Assembly: GCA_965243605.1 (NCBI GenBank) | Contig: CBDEVQ010000099.1 | Span: 62,001-126,000 of the forward strand | Origin: JBMYYR01 sp965243605 | GTDB taxonomy: Bacteria > Bacteroidota > Bacteroidia > Flavobacteriales > CAJXXR01 | Length of the DNA stretch: 64,000 nucleotides | Direction of reading: 5' to 3' | Shown here: positions 1-9,205 of the stretch, in pieces | Position numbering within the stretch: position 1 is the stretch's first letter | How the letters are laid out: each line of letters opens with the position of its first letter | The notes under the pieces: model-generated | Told to the model about the DNA's origin: nothing | What the model saw: only the letters and a program-made list of their open reading frames with translations | The model's database searches: none | Made by a program: the position numbers and the translations under genes

Positions 1-1
1 T

Positions 2-1228
2 GTAGGAGTTTTGAGATGGTTGAAGATGGTTAAATATTTGGCTAAAGATTTTGAAATCACAGTGTATGCTCCATTAAATCCAGATTATCCTTCAATCGAT
101 GAATCTTTATTAGAAGAGATTCCTAATTCAGTTAAAATAATCAAGAATAAAATCTTTGAACCATATAATTTATTTAGAAAATTAACTTTTAAGAGTAAAG
201 ATTATACGCCAAAACAAGAGTTTGCTGCAATTAAGGATAAGTCAACTTTAGAAGATTTAGCATTATGGGTCAGAGGTAATTTTTTTATACCTGATGCGCG
301 TTGTTATTGGGTCAAACCGTCTATAAATTTTCTAAAAGCAAAATTGCAGGAAGAAAGGTATGATTATGTTGTAACAAATGGAACACCACATTCAGTACAT
401 TTAATAGGTTTAGGGCTTCGTAAACAATATAATTTTAAATGGATTGCAGATCTTAGGGATCCTTGGACTGAGGTCGATTATTTTGATAAGTTGAAATTAT
501 CAAAGTGGGCATATAATAAACATGTTCAACTTGAAAACAAGGTAATAACAACAGCTGATATTGTAACAACAGTAAGTGAAAGTTGGGCTGAAAATTTAGA
601 GAACTTAGGAGCTGAAAAAGTTGATGTTATTTATAATGGTTATGATGAGTTAGATTTTAAGTCATTAAAGAAAATAAAATCTGAAAAAATTATTGTTAGC
701 CATGTTGGTAGTTTAAACGAAGAACGAAATAAAGAAGAATTTTGGTTAGCTATTCGATCGTTGATTGATAATGATTTAGATTTAAAAAATAAATTGGAAA
801 TTAGATTAGTAGGTAATTTAGTCTCTAGTGTAAAACAAATGGTTGATAAGTATCAATTACATGACATTGTTACTATAGTTGGTCGAATGACGCATAGGGA
901 GTCACTGCAAGAAATGATGAATGCAGATGTATTACTATTATTTTTAGGTGATTTAAACGATAAAGGACGAATCCCTGCAAAGCTATTTGAATACTTAGCA
1001 ACAAAGAATAAGATTTTTGCAATTGCAGATTCAGAAAGTGATGTTGGTAATATTCTGAAAAATTCTCCACAAGGATTTATTTCTGACCTAGAGCAGGATA
1101 GAATGATTGAGGTTTTAAAAGAAGTTGTAAATAAAATAGAAATTAATAATAGAGATGATATAGCTAATGAATCATTTTCTAGGAAATATCAAGCAATGAA
1201 ATTAAAGTCGTATATATATAATATTTAA
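2..1228 (+). CDS. Glycosyltransferase, GT4-like, 5' end outside window
   Basis: The frame is open to the left edge (codons GTA GGA GTT TTG at positions 2-13), so the start lies outside the window and the TTG at 11 is not the real start. The visible N-terminus (GVLRWLK) fits the donor-free domain loop of GT-B glycosyltransferases. The segment IADLRDPW lies about 145 codons in, and the C-terminal half carries a Rossmann-like domain (VSHVGSLNEERN, then GRIPAKLFEYLAT), the usual nucleotide-sugar binding layout of family GT4. It probably adds a sugar to a surface polysaccharide at the cytoplasmic face of the membrane, given the flippase and nonulosonate genes that follow. The donor and acceptor cannot be read from sequence. 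Family assignment is fairly sure, specificity unknown. Confidence 0.85.
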   Translation, partial: VGVLRWLKMVKYLAKDFEITVYAPLNPDYPSIDESLLEEIPNSVKIIKNKIFEPYNLFRKLTFKSKDYTPKQEFAAIKDKSTLEDLALWVRGNFFIPDARCYWVKPSINFLKAKLQEERYDYVVTNGTPHSVHLIGLGLRKQYNFKWIADLRDPWTEVDYFDKLKLSKWAYNKHVQLENKVITTADIVTTVSESWAENLENLGAEKVDVIYNGYDELDFKSLKKIKSEKIIVSHVGSLNEERNKEEFWLAIRSLIDNDLDLKNKLEIRLVGNLVSSVKQMVDKYQLHDIVTIVGRMTHRESLQEMMNADVLLLFLGDLNDKGRIPAKLFEYLATKNKIFAIADSESDVGNILKNSPQGFISDLEQDRMIEVLKEVVNKIEINNRDDIANESFSRKYQAMKLKSYIYNI

Positions 1229-1234
1229 TCATAT

Positions 1235-1242
1235 TACTTTTG
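1235..1242 (+). promoter_or_regulatory. Candidate -7 promoter element before the PhyH gene
   Basis: TACTTTTG matches the Bacteroidota -7 consensus TAnnTTTG and lies 28 bases before the ATG of the dioxygenase gene. No TTG is visible at the expected -33 distance, so support is one-sided. Confidence 0.3.
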
Positions 1243-1270
1243 TAAATTAGTAGTCTAAATCAGTAGTATT

Positions 1271-2074
1271 ATGAGCATGTTACAAACTTCAAAAGATTTA
1301 ATATATAACCTATATTATTTAAAATTGAAAGACTTTCTTAATAAGAAAAGTTTTAATAAATCAATAGATAATAAGGATATTATTGAGCAGTTAAATAAAG
1401 ATGGTATTGTTATTATACCTAACTATTATAACGAAGCTCAATGTGAATTATTAGTAAAAGAAGTTGATGATTTAATTTTGAAATATAAAGATACACTCTG
1501 GGAAGATGAATTAGGTTCAGACAAACGTTTGTGGGGATCAGAGAAGCTTTCTAATTTATTCGCAAAGTTTCATGAGGATACGTTTTTAAAAGAAATTGGT
1601 GAAGCGTATTATGAATCTGAAGTTTATAATGCAACTACGCTTACAAACCGAATTTCATATTGTAATAATAATTTGGGATCAGGTGGAGGTTGGCATAGAG
1701 ATAATGGCTTTCACAAACAATTTAAATCTATAATTTATTTATCAGATGTTGAGATAGATAATGGTCCTTTTACTTATTTAAAAGGAACTCATAAACACTA
1801 TAATGATTTTAAAGGAAAGCTTTCAGGTTCTGTTGATAAATATGAATCAAGGCTTGGTGAAGACTTCATTAATAAAGTTGTAGAGTTAGGGTATGATAAA
1901 CAAACTTATACAGCAAATAGAGGAACTTTAATTCTTGTTGATACTAAAGGTATCCATAGAGGTAACCCTTTATTGTCTGGATCTAGATATGCAATGTTTA
2001 ATTATTTCTACCCTAAGCATCATGTAACAAAAAGTATGAAAGGTAAATTTACTGCTTTAACACCTGGTTCTTAA
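1271..2074 (+). CDS. Phytanoyl-CoA dioxygenase (PhyH) family protein
   Basis: This is a 267-residue Fe(II)/2-oxoglutarate-dependent oxygenase of the PhyH type. The iron-binding triad is visible: H-x-D in GGGWHRDNGFH (around residues 141-143) and a distal His in KGIHRGNPL (around 228), followed by the Arg of the SGSRYAMF segment expected to bind 2-oxoglutarate. Members of this family in polysaccharide loci may hydroxylate a sugar or lipid intermediate, but the substrate here cannot be told. The gene follows the glycosyltransferase by 42 bases on the same strand. Its last 26 bases overlap the end of the convergent flippase gene, with no terminator between them. Confidence 0.85.
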   Translation: MSMLQTSKDLIYNLYYLKLKDFLNKKSFNKSIDNKDIIEQLNKDGIVIIPNYYNEAQCELLVKEVDDLILKYKDTLWEDELGSDKRLWGSEKLSNLFAKFHEDTFLKEIGEAYYESEVYNATTLTNRISYCNNNLGSGGGWHRDNGFHKQFKSIIYLSDVEIDNGPFTYLKGTHKHYNDFKGKLSGSVDKYESRLGEDFINKVVELGYDKQTYTANRGTLILVDTKGIHRGNPLLSGSRYAMFNYFYPKHHVTKSMKGKFTALTPGS

Positions 2075-3566
2075 TGGTAGATATTCCTTTATCTATAATT
2101 AAGTTGTATTCATTTGAAACTTTAAGTTTATATACTAAAAAGCTATAAATACTTACTAAGAGAATCGTTTTTATTATTATCATAACAATATTGTAGATCA
2201 TAGAAGTATGAATGCTTAATGTTTCATTGATGTAAAAGCCTAATCCTCCTAATACAATTAAAATAGACGAAAGAATTAAAGTTTCTTTTGTGAACGGCTG
2301 TATTTTGAAAAAATACTTTATTACCAAAAATCTTGAAAGGTTATATGATAATATTGAAACAAAAGTAGCAATAGCAGCACCATTAATTCCATGAATTGGT
2401 ATTAAAAAGTGGTTTGATAGGATACTAAGAATAATGAAAAAACTCATTAATATAAAGTCCCATTTATATTTGTTAGAGGTTCTTAAAATTTCAGTATTTG
2501 CACCAAAAATCATATCAATAACTTTACTAAAACCAATAATTAAAGCGACATTTTTACCAACAACATATTTTTCACTATTAGGAATTAGAGAAAAAATTTC
2601 ATTAATAGATACTAATAATAGTAGGAAAAATAATATACCTATTATCCCTTGATTTATTGAGGTTTGTGAATATATTTTCTTGATTTTATCAATAGCACCA
2701 TTGGTCCAATTCAGAGAGATAATGGGCATGGTAATAGATACTAAAGCTCTTCTTGGCATCTCTATTACTGTTCCCATGAAAAAGGCAATGGTATAAATTC
2801 CAGTTTGTGCTAATCCGTTAATACTTGAGAGCATTAAAGAATCAACGGTCTGAGAAATAAGAGTAGTTAAAGATCCAAAATAGACATAACTACCATATTT
2901 TAATGTTTTAAGATTGGGATTTGAAAAATTAGACTTAAGATTAAATTGAATTTTTTCTTTTAATACTTTAAGTACGTATATAATGAGGAGTAATAAAATT
3001 ATTAAATTAGGAAGAGAATATAAATTTAAAAACTCATTAAAATCGATAACATCTATTGCAATACACCACAGTAGTATTAAGGTGATACCTTTAGGTATAA
3101 CATTATTTAATATAGAAGGAAAAGATGTCTTAAGGTTATTATAAGAGATATTATTAAATAAGTGAATATACATACCAGAGAAAGAAATTATGAAAATTAA
3201 GGTTGTATATAAACTTAATTGTTCCATTTCAGGATGAATTCTCGAGATAATAGGGGTTTGGAATATATAAAAAATAGAAAATATTATAAGAAATAATAAT
3301 GTAGAAAATATAAAAGCAAAGCCTAAGAATGGAGATAGTTTGTTTTGAGATTTAAAATCAGCATAATATTTAGTTATTGTAGAACTAAAACCATATAACC
3401 CTAGTTGTGCAAGGATTATCGATATAGATGTAATTAATTGTACTAATCCTATTTCTGATTCTGATAGAGCGTGAGGGAAAAAGAATATACGATTTAATAT
3501 ACCTATAAGAATACCTGTAGATAAAGCAATTGAGTTTATTAAAGATTGTTTTATTATAACCCCCAT
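2049..3566 (-). CDS. Polysaccharide/oligosaccharide flippase (Wzx-like, MOP superfamily)
   Basis: The 505-residue protein consists of about 12-14 hydrophobic segments from the first residues to near the C-terminus, with short polar loops, as in Wzx/RfbX flippases that move undecaprenyl-linked repeat units across the inner membrane. The N-terminus (IKQSLINSIALSTGILIGIL) resembles the first helix of that family. Neighbouring glycosyltransferases and nonulosonate genes support a role in exporting the polysaccharide made by this block. The 3' end overlaps the convergent PhyH gene by 26 bases. A MurJ-like lipid II flippase is a less likely alternative, because MurJ genes rarely sit in such loci. 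Confidence 0.85.
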   Translation of the reverse strand: MGVIIKQSLINSIALSTGILIGILNRIFFFPHALSESEIGLVQLITSISIILAQLGLYGFSSTITKYYADFKSQNKLSPFLGFAFIFSTLLFLIIFSIFYIFQTPIISRIHPEMEQLSLYTTLIFIISFSGMYIHLFNNISYNNLKTSFPSILNNVIPKGITLILLWCIAIDVIDFNEFLNLYSLPNLIILLLLIIYVLKVLKEKIQFNLKSNFSNPNLKTLKYGSYVYFGSLTTLISQTVDSLMLSSINGLAQTGIYTIAFFMGTVIEMPRRALVSITMPIISLNWTNGAIDKIKKIYSQTSINQGIIGILFFLLLLVSINEIFSLIPNSEKYVVGKNVALIIGFSKVIDMIFGANTEILRTSNKYKWDFILMSFFIILSILSNHFLIPIHGINGAAIATFVSILSYNLSRFLVIKYFFKIQPFTKETLILSSILIVLGGLGFYINETLSIHTSMIYNIVMIIIKTILLVSIYSFLVYKLKVSNEYNLIIDKGISTIKNQVLKQ

Positions 3567-3818
3567 TAAATGATTTTGTTAAGTATTTTAGTGTAGAGGT
3601 TCTATTAGATTCTATTTCCTCTATTTTTCGTTGATCGTACTTTAATTAGAAATTTGAGGAATTTTAACATTAAAATTAGATTCTAAATAAATACTAATTT
3701 TATTGGGCTAAATTACAGTCTTCTAACTAGTGTTTCATTAATCAATAATAAAAACTGAAGTTGCGACTTGATCGTTTTACTTCACTTTTTTGTAAAAGTA
3801 AAGTAAATTTACCTATGA

Positions 3819-5603
3819 TCATTTTCTATCTCCAATATTTTCAATTGCATCTAAGTACCCTTGTGAAATATTACCTGTTATTTCAAGAGTGAATTTTTTA
3901 ATAAATGTATTTTGAATATTTTCGTTTACATTTAAAGTGTTGTTATTGAATTGTTTAATAATGTGTTTTAATTGATCGTAATTTTCAGCTCCAAAGGTTG
4001 CTCCTATGTGTTTTAAATAGTTATCTCTATCATTATTTGCAAAATTATAAATTAATACAGGCTTTTTAAAATATATAGCTTCGCTTGCAACGGTACTGTG
4101 AAACGTCATTAACATATCTATTTCACTTAAGGCTTCATAAAGGTCATCGAAAATAATTGAGTAATTCGTTGTTCCAATCTCTTTAGCTATATTATTGAAG
4201 TATGATTTTGGATCCTTTTCATAGGGGTGTGGTTTAATTAAGAAATCAATATCTGGGAATGCTTTCGATAAATGTAGAAAATCAGTTGCCATTTTCAATC
4301 GGTTATTAACACCAATTTGATCTGTTTGACTAGCTAAAATTATTTTTTTTCTTTTGTTTGATGTTTTCTTCTTTTGTAAATAAGGAATGATATCTGTTCT
4401 TAACTGCCCTAAAACAAATGTCTCTTTTGGATTGTATATAGAATGTTTGGTAAGTATGTTTTTCCAATGTTCGCCCCAAGTAAACATATAGTCAGGAATA
4501 GGGTTATATGGAGCATCTTTTGGAGAATACATATAATGTGTATGCAGATGATGTACTGTACCATGTTGAAAGCCAATAGTTGGTACATAATTATATTTAG
4601 CCCCGTTTATAATAGATTGATGATGGTAGGATTGTTCATGATGACAAGTGAAGCTTTTAACGGCATTTAATTTCATGTAGATACGTGAGGCTTCTTCCCT
4701 AATAATCATAAAAAAGAGTAATTTTTTTCTTTTTAATACTTCGTTTAATAATTTATCTTCATGGGACGGTTTAGGAATTTTATTAATCTGTTTGTTTAAC
4801 GAATAAACCTTTTTAAGGTTAAAAGGGTTCAATAGGGTTAAGAAAATATAAAATTCAAAATATTGAGTTTTAGTTTTATATTTAGGAATGAAATAATTTT
4901 TATTTAGACTTAATTTTTTAGTGAAGTCTGGATGATAAAAATCGGAAAGAAAACGAAAGTTATCATTTGTGTATGCTTTTTCAGTAAGGTAATGATTGTA
5001 ATAATCACCATAACTATAGCTATGTTCATTATTGTTACTGATATTTAAAATTTTATTTCTATTATATGGTTCTAACGCAATTACATTTTTGTTTTTAGAA
5101 TTTGTAAAATGCTGTATTAACCCTATAAAAACTCTCCAAGTAAATAGTATTATGAATTTAGCAATAGTTCCAAAATTTAATTTTGCTTTTTTGTTATAAG
5201 GAGTATGAAATTCAGTTTTATTGAGATCAGAGAACTTATTGTTACAAAAGACTGTAGTTTTATTATAAGTGTTGTTTATAGATTCTATTAGATTTTTTTC
5301 TTTCATTCTATCAAAATGAATAAAGAAAAGAGTAAAGCGTAAGTAGTACCAATAAGATGAGCCTTGATTATTACTTAACCAATCTATAAGAGTTTGATCA
5401 CCTCGTTTTACATGGCCAAATTCATTTAAATATTTTAAACATTCCTCTTCAACGTTATCATTAACATTTTTATTCAATAAATTAGACTGGAATGTTTTGT
5501 GTTTTTTATAACTATATATTTCACATGGTTCTGTTTCAGCAATATTGCGAATTTTATTTATTTCATTTTTAGAAAGTTTTCGTGTAATTATAATACAATG
5601 CAT
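3819..5603 (-). CDS. Large GT-B-like surface carbohydrate transferase, specificity unknown
   Basis: The 594-residue protein has a C-terminal half resembling the CDP-glycerol glycerophosphotransferase / capsule transferase / UDP-GlcNAc 2-epimerase fold: IGFQHGTVH around residue 345, FVLGQLRTD around 395, a predicted strand with ILASQTDQIG, IKPHPYEKDP around 455, and LMTFHSTVASEAIYFKKPV around 495-515, where the S/T-x3-E segment is the typical phosphosugar or nucleotide contact. The N-terminal 250 residues match nothing I recognise and include a short hydrophobic stretch. The gene is divergent from the nonulosonate operon, so it could be the transferase that adds the CMP-activated sugar. That is inference from position only. 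Confidence 0.6.
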   Translation of the reverse strand: MHCIIITRKLSKNEINKIRNIAETEPCEIYSYKKHKTFQSNLLNKNVNDNVEEECLKYLNEFGHVKRGDQTLIDWLSNNQGSSYWYYLRFTLFFIHFDRMKEKNLIESINNTYNKTTVFCNNKFSDLNKTEFHTPYNKKAKLNFGTIAKFIILFTWRVFIGLIQHFTNSKNKNVIALEPYNRNKILNISNNNEHSYSYGDYYNHYLTEKAYTNDNFRFLSDFYHPDFTKKLSLNKNYFIPKYKTKTQYFEFYIFLTLLNPFNLKKVYSLNKQINKIPKPSHEDKLLNEVLKRKKLLFFMIIREEASRIYMKLNAVKSFTCHHEQSYHHQSIINGAKYNYVPTIGFQHGTVHHLHTHYMYSPKDAPYNPIPDYMFTWGEHWKNILTKHSIYNPKETFVLGQLRTDIIPYLQKKKTSNKRKKIILASQTDQIGVNNRLKMATDFLHLSKAFPDIDFLIKPHPYEKDPKSYFNNIAKEIGTTNYSIIFDDLYEALSEIDMLMTFHSTVASEAIYFKKPVLIYNFANNDRDNYLKHIGATFGAENYDQLKHIIKQFNNNTLNVNENIQNTFIKKFTLEITGNISQGYLDAIENIGDRK

Positions 5604-5626
5604 TAAATAAAAGTTTAAAAATTGCT

Positions 5627-5634
5627 TACTTTTG
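5627..5634 (+). promoter_or_regulatory. -7 promoter element of the nonulosonate operon
   Basis: TACTTTTG fits TAnnTTTG exactly in the 28-base gap between the divergent transferase gene and the nonulosonate operon. It overlaps the TTG at 5632 that would be the longest possible start of the next gene, so transcription should begin near 5640 and translation further downstream. No clear -33 TTG is seen at the normal distance. Confidence 0.45.
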
Positions 5635-5670
5635 GGATTCTCTCAAAAGTATAAAAAAAAAATAGTTGTG

Positions 5671-7323
5671 GTGTCAAAGAGTCAAAAAACAGAGCAAGTT
5701 TTAATTGTTATTCCTGCACGTGGAGGATCTAAGGGAATACCGAGGAAGAATTTACGTTCTTTGGGTGGATTACCATTAATTTACTACTCAATAAAGAATG
5801 CGTTAAGTCTTAGCTTTCCTAATGTTGATGTATATGTATCATCCGATGATGATGAAATATTAAATGTAGCCAAAAAAGTTGGAGCCGAAGTATTTTTACG
5901 TAAGACTAGTTTAGCAGGAGATGAAGTGACACTGGATTCTGTTATATATGATGTTTATAAAACGATTACAATAACTAAAGAAAAGAATTATGATTTAATT
6001 GTAACTCTGCAGCCAACCTCCCCTCTTTTATCTGTAAATAGTATTGAGACAGCAATTTGTAAAATGCTTGATGACGTAAAACTAGATACTATTATTTCAT
6101 GTAAGAAAGAAGCCCATTTATCGTGGAAAAAATCTACTAGTGGTTTCGAACCTAATTATAAGGAGCGATTAAATAGACAATACTTAGATCCTATTTATTT
6201 AGAGACAGGAGGTTTCTTGATTACACGTAGTTCAATTATTTCAGAAAATTCAAGAATAGGGAGCAATGTTAGTTTGTTTGAGTTAGAGGATTCAAAAGAA
6301 ACGATTGATATTGATACGTTTGAAGATTGGAGTATTTGCGAATATCATTTGAAAAAGAAATTAATTGTATTTGTAGTTGTTGGTAATGAGACTGTAGGAT
6401 TAGGGCATGTTTATAATTCAACTTTAATTGCAAATGACTTCGTTGATCATGAAATCGTTTTTTTAGTTGAACAATCCAGTCAAATGGCTTTCGATTTTAT
6501 ATCAAACCTTAATTTTAAAGTTGTAAAACAAGTTTCTAATAATATTATTGATGATGTCGCTAAATTGAATCCTGATGTTGTGATTTCAGATATATTAGAT
6601 ACATCTAAAGCGTATATTACTGGATTGAAAAATCTTAATGTTACAACCATTAATTTTGAAGATTTAGGTGATGGAGCGTTATATGCTGATATAGTATTTA
6701 ATGCTATTTACCCTGAGAAAATAAAGGTAATTAATCATTTTTACGGACCTAAATATTTTTGTGCGAGAGATGAATTTTTATTATCTGAAGAAAAACATCT
6801 GAGATCTGATGTCGATAAAATTTTATTATCTTTTGGAGGTGTAGACCCTGCAGGGATAACGCCATTTGTACTAGAATCTATTTATGAATATTGTATGCAA
6901 AATAATATTGAGATAGATATAGTTACAGGGTTTGGATTTAAAAAATTAGATCTATTAAAACCATATTTAAATACTCATGTAAGGGTACATACAAACATTA
7001 AGAATATTTCGGACTTTATGTTAGATGCAGATATTGCATTTACATCTGGTGGTAGAACAACATATGAATTAGCTCTAATTGGAACTCCAAGTATAGTGAT
7101 CTGTCAGAATGAAAGAGAATTAACTCACTTTTTTGCAAATGAAGAGAATGGTTTTGTAAATTTAGGGTTGTCTACGAAGGTAACTTCAGAAATGGTACTT
7201 GATGCATTTGTGAAATTGTTACCTTATGAGATGAGAGTTAAAAGCTCAAGTTTAATGAAGTTAAACCAAATTAAATCAGGCCGATCTAATGTGGTTAATA
7301 AAATAAAACAACACTTAGCATGA
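5671..7323 (+). CDS. Fused CMP-nonulosonate cytidylyltransferase and PseG-like glycosyl hydrolase
   Basis: Two enzymes are joined in one chain of about 550 residues. The first 230 residues are a NeuA/PseF/LegF-type cytidylyltransferase: VIPARGGSKGIPRKN at the start, TLQPTSPLL around residue 110, ETGGFL around 180 and DIDTFEDW around 210. The remaining 310 residues are PseG-like, the UDP-sugar hydrolase of pseudaminic/legionaminic acid synthesis: GLGHV with the catalytic-type His just after the junction, LSFGGVDP, and TSGGRTTYELALIG. The protein should therefore both release the 6-deoxy hexose precursor from UDP and later load the finished nine-carbon sugar with CMP. I place the start at GTG 5671 because the longer TTG frame begins inside a promoter element; GTG 5668 is equally possible. 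The stop overlaps the ATG of neuB by four bases. Confidence 0.85.
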   Translation: MSKSQKTEQVLIVIPARGGSKGIPRKNLRSLGGLPLIYYSIKNALSLSFPNVDVYVSSDDDEILNVAKKVGAEVFLRKTSLAGDEVTLDSVIYDVYKTITITKEKNYDLIVTLQPTSPLLSVNSIETAICKMLDDVKLDTIISCKKEAHLSWKKSTSGFEPNYKERLNRQYLDPIYLETGGFLITRSSIISENSRIGSNVSLFELEDSKETIDIDTFEDWSICEYHLKKKLIVFVVVGNETVGLGHVYNSTLIANDFVDHEIVFLVEQSSQMAFDFISNLNFKVVKQVSNNIIDDVAKLNPDVVISDILDTSKAYITGLKNLNVTTINFEDLGDGALYADIVFNAIYPEKIKVINHFYGPKYFCARDEFLLSEEKHLRSDVDKILLSFGGVDPAGITPFVLESIYEYCMQNNIEIDIVTGFGFKKLDLLKPYLNTHVRVHTNIKNISDFMLDADIAFTSGGRTTYELALIGTPSIVICQNERELTHFFANEENGFVNLGLSTKVTSEMVLDAFVKLLPYEMRVKSSSLMKLNQIKSGRSNVVNKIKQHLA

Positions 7324-8381
7324 AATTAGAAGATATATTTAGCCAATACGGAAGTAAACCTTTAATAAAGCCATATGTAATAGCTGAAGCTGGAGTTAAT
7401 CACGAAGGATCAATGGATTTAGCTAAAAGGTTAATTAATGAGGCTAAAGAAGGAGGAGCACATGCCATAAAGTTTCAGACTTATAAGGCTAAATATTTAG
7501 CATCAAAAAATAGTCCTTCTTATTGGGATTTGTCACAAGAATCAACAACATCTCAATTCGAGCTTTTTTCTAAATATGATAAATTTTGGAAAAAAGAATA
7601 TGAAGAATTAAAAGTTGAATGCGACAATGTAGGTATAGAATTTATGTCTACTCCATTTGATGTAGCTTCAGCTGATTTTCTTAATGATTTGATGCCAGCA
7701 ATTAAAATTTCTTCATCAGACTTAACGAATACGCCGTTTATAGAACATTTATGTGGATATAAAAAACCAATACTTTTATCTACTGGTGCTTCTGATATGT
7801 GGGAAATAGAAAGAGCAGTAGATTCTATTAGAAAAATGGGTAATCCATTATCCATTTTACATTGTATTTTAAATTATCCTACTCCAAATGAAAATGCTAA
7901 TCTTGGGATGATATTGAACTTGAAAAGCGCATATCCAGATTTAGTGTTAGGATATTCTGATCATACACTGCCAGAAGAGATGGAAACATTACTTCAGGCC
8001 CACTTGTTAGGTGCTGTTGTCTTAGAAAAACATTTTACCTTTGATAAAACTCTACCAGGTAATGATCATTATCATTCTATGGATATGAATGATTTGAAAT
8101 TATTTACCAGTAAGATTAATGATCTTTATGTTAAATTGGGGTCTTTTAAAAAATATGCTTTGGAAGCAGAATCTGGAGCTGTTCAGAATGCAAGAAGGAG
8201 TTTAGTGATAGATAAGCTTATTGCAAAGGGTGAAATCTTAACTAAGGAGCATTTAACATGGAAAAGACCTGCTTCAGGAATTTCTCCAGCAGATATTGAA
8301 AAGGTTATAGGTAAACGAGTAAATATGGACCTTTCGGAGGATACTATATTAAAACATAAAATGATTGATTATGATAGTTAA
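7320..8381 (+). CDS. neuB: N-acetylneuraminate/nonulosonate synthase family protein (NeuB/PseI/LegI)
   Basis: The 353-residue enzyme condenses a six-carbon amino sugar with phosphoenolpyruvate to give a nine-carbon nonulosonic acid. The TIM-barrel starts with VIAEAGVNHEGSMDLAK, followed by IKFQTYKA, MSTPFD, KISSSDLTN, LGYSDHT and VLEKHFTFD, all diagnostic of NeuB. The last 70 residues (ARRSLVIDKLIAKGEILT, then VIGKRV) form the SAF antifreeze-like domain that closes the active site. The start overlaps the upstream fusion gene by four bases (ATGA) and the gene overlaps the next by 11 bases, so the three are translationally coupled. With a PseG-like partner, a pseudaminic or legionaminic acid product is more likely than plain Neu5Ac; the exact sugar cannot be read. 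Confidence 0.92.
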   Translation: MKLEDIFSQYGSKPLIKPYVIAEAGVNHEGSMDLAKRLINEAKEGGAHAIKFQTYKAKYLASKNSPSYWDLSQESTTSQFELFSKYDKFWKKEYEELKVECDNVGIEFMSTPFDVASADFLNDLMPAIKISSSDLTNTPFIEHLCGYKKPILLSTGASDMWEIERAVDSIRKMGNPLSILHCILNYPTPNENANLGMILNLKSAYPDLVLGYSDHTLPEEMETLLQAHLLGAVVLEKHFTFDKTLPGNDHYHSMDMNDLKLFTSKINDLYVKLGSFKKYALEAESGAVQNARRSLVIDKLIAKGEILTKEHLTWKRPASGISPADIEKVIGKRVNMDLSEDTILKHKMIDYDS

Positions 8382-9132
8382 TAAAATCAAGGGAAGACTT
8401 AGTAAATTCAAAGAAAGTTTACCACATGTCCAAAAAAGATATAAATCCGAAAGAGATAAGAAATATAATGAAGCTTATTTGAGGTCATCTGCATACGATG
8501 AACTGATGAATAAAGGATATAATCCGAAAATTTCAGGAAATGAAGCTGAGGTAAGTGATACAAATTATGTTTATAGGCATAAACAGTTTTTAAAAATTCT
8601 TGGTTGTTGGAGATGGTATGGTTTATATGAAAATAAACAACAGATCTTAGACATTGTTAATAATGGTACAGGAATTGATTTTGGTGGTGCTGCAGGACCA
8701 GTAAGGAAAGAAACAACGATTGTTGATTTTTCTGAAAAAGATATTTTTGAAAGAAAGGTTAAATATAATGATCTTTCAGAAGTAGACTTTAAAGTGGATT
8801 ATATTTTTAGTTCTCATACTTTAGAACACATTCCTGATCTAAAATCTATCTTTACTAATATGAATCTAAAGCTTTCTGAAGATGGAGATGTGATATTTCA
8901 TTTACCAGCATATACATGTGTACGTTGGCGTAATGGAGTTCATAAGAATAAAAAGTTTAATGATCATCATTGGACATTCTTTTTAAAAGCTGATGAAACA
9001 AAAGTTAATGCTTTAAATTTATCTAATACACTTGCTATAGATGAATATGTATCACAATTTTTTGATATCAAAAAAGTGTCTTATTGTGGAGATAATTCAA
9101 TCATGATATTTGCAAAAAAGAAGAAGGAATAA
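8371..9132 (+). CDS. SAM-dependent methyltransferase, class I
   Basis: The 253-residue protein has a degenerate SAM-binding motif I (GIDFGGAAGPVRKE, around residues 100-113), a motif-II-like acidic end (TIVDFSEKD), and the FSSHTLEHIPD segment typical of Methyltransf_11-type enzymes, followed by ILHLPAY-like strand residues. It is probably a small-molecule or sugar methyltransferase acting on the polysaccharide or its nonulosonate. The ATG at 8371 is preferred over the TTG at 8365, and it lies inside the end of neuB (11-base overlap), so it is the last gene of the operon. A strong terminator follows 19 bases after the stop. Confidence 0.75.
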   Translation: MIVNKIKGRLSKFKESLPHVQKRYKSERDKKYNEAYLRSSAYDELMNKGYNPKISGNEAEVSDTNYVYRHKQFLKILGCWRWYGLYENKQQILDIVNNGTGIDFGGAAGPVRKETTIVDFSEKDIFERKVKYNDLSEVDFKVDYIFSSHTLEHIPDLKSIFTNMNLKLSEDGDVIFHLPAYTCVRWRNGVHKNKKFNDHHWTFFLKADETKVNALNLSNTLAIDEYVSQFFDIKKVSYCGDNSIMIFAKKKKE

Positions 9133-9150
9133 AAATAATTACATCATAAA

Positions 9151-9187
9151 AAAAAGAGGCTAAATATTTATTTAGCCTCTTTTTTTT
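9151..9187. terminator. Bidirectional Rho-independent terminator
   Basis: A perfect 13-base inverted repeat (AAGAGGCTAAATA and its complement at 9154-9166 and 9169-9181) is flanked by an A-run on the left and a T-run on the right, so it can end both the nonulosonate operon and the convergent YfhO gene. Confidence 0.9.
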
Positions 9188-9205
9188 ATGTTTAATCAAT
9201 ATTAA

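Noticed and set aside
3774..3810. Inverted repeat TTTACTTCACTTTT / AAAAGTAAAGTAAA downstream of the 594-residue transferase gene, considered as its terminator
   Set aside because: It has an internal mismatch and no T-run on the minus strand after the hairpin, so termination is not convincing.
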